Source: Maylandia zebra
Lineage: Eukaryota > Chordata > Actinopteri > Cichliformes > Cichlidae
Direction: 5' to 3'
NCBI RefSeq assembly: GCF_041146795.1
Contig: NC_135185.1
Location: 9,441,029 to 9,505,028 of the forward strand
DNA: 64,000 nt
Position numbers and translations under genes: made by a program. Position 1 is the stretch's first letter; every line of letters begins with the position of its first letter. Of this stretch, positions 61,391-64,000 are shown one piece after another. Under the pieces are notes generated by a model. That model made no database searches. It worked only from the letters and a program-made list of their open reading frames with translations, and had not been told where the DNA came from.

Positions 61391-61523
61391 CAGAGCCAGT
61401 AAGTGAAGCCATCTAAACACAGCTGACGGCAGGCTCGCCCACTTGTTGTGATCTCGCCCGGTGGAGGGGTCAGCTTTCCTGGCCGGGGGGTCTACTCGCG
61501 ACAGGAGGGTGTGTCCCGTCGTC

Positions 61524-62420
61524 ATGAGGTGGTGGCTCTTAACAACTGCAGTGGCCCTGACCATGGCCGGGCTCCTCATCTTTGCTTCCGTGAGGGACAA
61601 CAAGTCACGTTATATGGAGAAAAGGCAGACACTGTATGACAAAGGAAAGTACACCAAGTTTCCCCATGGCTATGCCACTAATTTCTGGTGGCAGTTTATG
61701 AACACTACAGCTTACTTGAATAATAAAACTGACTGCTATGCAAATACATATACACTTTCTGCCCACCAAGGAACGAGAGGAAGTGTATGGACTGTTCACT
61801 CAACGAAACCTGTGCCAGTAACGCGACACTGATGAGCCTCAACTGTCGCTCCAACTACAGCTACCGGATGATACTACAAACAAAGACTCATTACCAGACA
61901 GGATGTGCACGGACGGCACCAAGCAGTAAAGGAACCAGAGTTTCGCATCTGAGGAGGAGTGAAATTCTTACAGAGCTTGATCCCCGGCATTGGAGTTGCC
62001 GAGGTGCGGGATCATGTGGAAATCAACCGATATGCTCTGCTACGACACATCAACTTGACTAAGACCCTGGGAACCGTCTTAGCAGGAGAACAGCAGGCCA
62101 TCAGAACGATGGTGCTGCAGAACAGACTGACTCTAGACCTGCTAACAGCATCACAAGGAGGAGTTTGCAAGCTGATCGGGGAAACATGTTGCACTTTTAT
62201 CCCTGATGGATACGAAACTGGAGGAGACATTTATGAAGCTTTGCAGAATTTGACCATTCTGCAGAAATATGTCACTGACCACACATCTGGAGCAGCTACA
62301 CCGCCATGTCTAAGAGTAATGATTTCAAAGATGATAACAACTACAATGACTGCTTATGTTGCCGTGCCTGAAGAAGAACAACATCCCGTTGCAATTCTGT
62401 TAGAGGAGAACTTGTACTAG
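61524..62420 (+). pseudogene. ERV env remnant, gamma-type
   Basis: The surface subunit starts at ATG 61524 with a hydrophobic signal (MRWWLLTTAVALTMAG) and N-glycosylation sites, and reads to a stop at 61830-61832 that looks like a frameshift. Most of the surface subunit is missing. The transmembrane subunit reads in another frame from about 61959 to a stop at 62418-62420. It keeps the coiled-coil region and the CX6CC disulfide motif at about 62165-62195 that marks gamma-type envelopes. The membrane-spanning segment is not visible, apparently deleted before a short tail. The gene is broken by frameshift and deletions. A relationship to the percomorph env lineage is possible but unchecked. Confidence 0.8.
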
Positions 62421-62499
62421 CTGCTAATAAATGACGTGGTGATTAAAAATGACTTGTCAAGTGATCATGCACTGATTAAAACATTAGTAGGTTATGCAA

Positions 62500-62790
62500 G
62501 TTTTCATGCTTTTATTTTTTTTGTCTTGACTTTTAAACATAAAGTTTTCATTTTAAATATGAAGTTTTCATTATTTTACATATAAAGTTTTCAATTTAAG
62601 GTTTGCATCATTTTAAGTATAAGGTTTTCATCCTTGTATTTTTTGAAGTTTTCATTTTACATATTAGGTTTTCATCATTTTTAAATATAAAGTTTTCATT
62701 TTACTTTTCATCCTTTTATTTTTTGTAAGTTTTCGTTTTAAAATATAAGGTTTTTATCCTTTATTTTTTGTAGTTTTATTATTTTTTCTT
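62500..62790. repeat. degenerate AAGTTTTCAT tandem array in ERV
   Basis: At least eight degenerate units of the type TTTTAAATATAAAGTTTTCAT, 20-35 bases apart, lie between env and the polypurine tract. Length and AT content suggest slippage-driven growth. Confidence 0.75.
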
Positions 62791-62991
62791 GTTTATTCCA
62801 CTTGTTATTTCATTTACTATGATTTTCATTTACTATGTTTTTCTTTTTATTATTTTCTTTTGTTTTATTCTTTAGACCAAATGACTGCCATTTCTGCTAT
62901 GCTGACATTTTGAAAATTAAAAAATTGCTTAAGATACTTAATAAATAACCTTCACAGACAATTGTTGTATACATTTAAAATAAGTTAAAAC

Positions 62992-63000
62992 AGGAGGGAA
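62992..63000 (+). other. ERV polypurine tract
   Basis: AGGAGGGAA ends exactly one base before the 3' LTR's TGTTAC. This is the expected plus-strand primer site and confirms orientation. Confidence 0.85.
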
Positions 63001-63397
63001 TGTTACAGGAAAAATGTTTCTACGTTTCTTTACCTTCTTTTAAATGTGCAAGCATGCCCTTTTGTCTATGGTTAGATTAGTTTAGAATTATCTTTTTAGA
63101 CTTTCTCAGCAAAGACATACTGTTTTGGGACATATTGTTTTAGATTGTTTTATCTCTCACAGCCTTCTCCCAGCTCCCTGCTGACGAGACTAGCGCCACA
63201 TATGGAGTTGTTTATTTTATTTGTTTTGTATTTTCTTATCCTGTTCTCACTGTCTTTCCTATAAAAATTACCAAGCCACTGTGCATGGTGTGAGTTGTCC
63301 TTAGCAGCTCACCCGTGTACACGTTTGATAAAGAAAGTAACTTTGTCTCATTGTGTCTTTATTTCTCCTGGGTTTTTTACAGAGTTTTCCCCCAACA
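63001..63397 (+). repeat. ERV 3' LTR
   Basis: The LTR is 397 bases, equal in length and, by eye, identical to 57012-57408. It is preceded directly by the polypurine tract. Confidence 0.95.
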
Positions 63398-64000
63398 AAC
63401 ACAAAACATGAATACATTACAAAATATATCTTTACATGAATGTACTGCTCAAAAAAAAAATTAAAAATAAAAACGTTGTATCAAGTCAGTAAAGCTCCTG
63501 GATCAAAATCAGAATACTTTATTAATCCCTGAAAAAATGATGTGGTTACAATTGCTCCAGGATGATAAGGACAATAACAGACAGAACTAAATTAAATGTC
63601 TTGATGCATTCTCAGTCATCCAGGTAACTAAATCCCCAAAAGTTGATTCTGTTCATCTGGACGTAGCGTTTTCAGTGGGAGAAACGTTTCGTCACTTATC
63701 CAGGTGACTTCTTCAGTCTCAGCTGACTGCAGGTTTCCCCAATCTTATAAACAGTATATTTGCATAATGACTGAGGGCTGGTTTCAGTCACCATCAGTGA
63801 TGTGAGTGTTGGGAGTGGCGCATGGGAAGTTGTCAGGTATTATGATTTCTTTGCAAAATTAACACAAGATGCGACTCAAATCCTGCGTTGAGTAAAGATT
63901 TTTTTTCTTTTGTAATTCCAGATTTGGTTAGTTCAAAGATAAGAATTTGTATAATTTTTGTGATGAACAATAATAATTTTGAAAATTGAATTGATTGCAA
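63398..64000. other. right-edge intergenic sequence
   Basis: AT-rich sequence without a recognisable gene, carrying the dispersed repeat at 63600-63835. Nothing else is supported. Confidence 0.5.
63600..63835. repeat. dispersed repeat related to the fold-back repeat at 17560
   Basis: TTTTCAGTGGGAGAAACG followed by TTTCGTCACTTATCCAGG and then GACTTCTTCAGTCTCAGCTG matches the word set of 17560-17820, but here all words are in one contiguous arm. It continues with CCCAATCTTATAAACAGTATA. It is a common fish repeat; I do not assign a class. Confidence 0.6.

Larger units (their letters stand above)
57012..63397 (+). mobile_element. endogenous retrovirus with two identical LTRs and degenerate interior
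   Basis: A 6,386-bp provirus: 5' LTR 57012-57408, tRNA-Tyr-type primer site 57414-57430, leader with repeated motifs, gag start followed at once by a stop, a long non-coding interior, pol remnants 60640-61390, env remnants 61524-62420, polypurine tract AGGAGGGAA 62992-63000, and 3' LTR 63001-63397. The flanks AACAA and AACAC match at four of five bases, an imperfect duplication. The env type (CX6CC transmembrane subunit) is gamma-like and the integrase looks epsilon/gamma-like. The provirus cannot make functional proteins. Confidence 0.93.

Overview
This is a vertebrate chromosome segment, almost certainly from a spiny-rayed (percomorph) teleost and plausibly a cichlid. The evidence is intron-exon genes with GT-AG splice sites, conserved apob-ldah-gdf7 order (the order of human 2p24), and a dense load of fish-type transposons (copia, gypsy with a SCAN-like capsid, L2-like LINE, hAT, tRNA-derived SINEs, and a gamma/epsilon-like endogenous retrovirus). 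The species is inference; there are no bacterial features.

Layout. 1-2820: minus-strand Ty1/copia element running off the left edge, with an in-frame gag-to-integrase deletion. 2890-3117: a weakly supported exon. 3180-9509: repeats, including two copies of a LINE-like 3' end (one with a 13-bp target duplication), an L2 3' end and a truncated gypsy element (LTR, tRNA-Pro primer site, gag). 10459-16582 (minus): dglucy, D-glutamate cyclase, whose 14 exons I could join in frame to 652 codons. 18119-19270: nested transposons. 22152-45910 (plus): complete apob, 29 exons in my model, 4,363 codons, including one 7.5-kb exon. 50134-53137 (plus): ldah, six exons, 328 codons. 54315-56421 (minus): gdf7, two exons, 398 codons. 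57012-63397 (plus): an endogenous retrovirus with two LTRs that read as identical around a badly broken interior. 63600-63830: one more dispersed repeat.

How the genes relate. apoB builds and carries lipoprotein particles and LDAH acts at lipid droplets, so the middle of the window is a lipid-handling pair by gene content; GDF7 is a secreted BMP-family signal and DGLUCY a mitochondrial D-glutamate enzyme, with no evident functional link beyond ancient linkage. dglucy and apob are divergent across about 5 kb; ldah and gdf7 converge.

Most interesting points: (a) an RRKR furin-type site in apoB at precursor residues 715-718, close to where insect apolipophorin II/I is cleaved; (b) a provirus with identical LTRs but ruined genes, implying recent mobilisation in trans; (c) a GC-AG intron and phase-incompatible alternative first exons in dglucy; (d) several transposon insertions whose exact boundaries and target duplications can be read.
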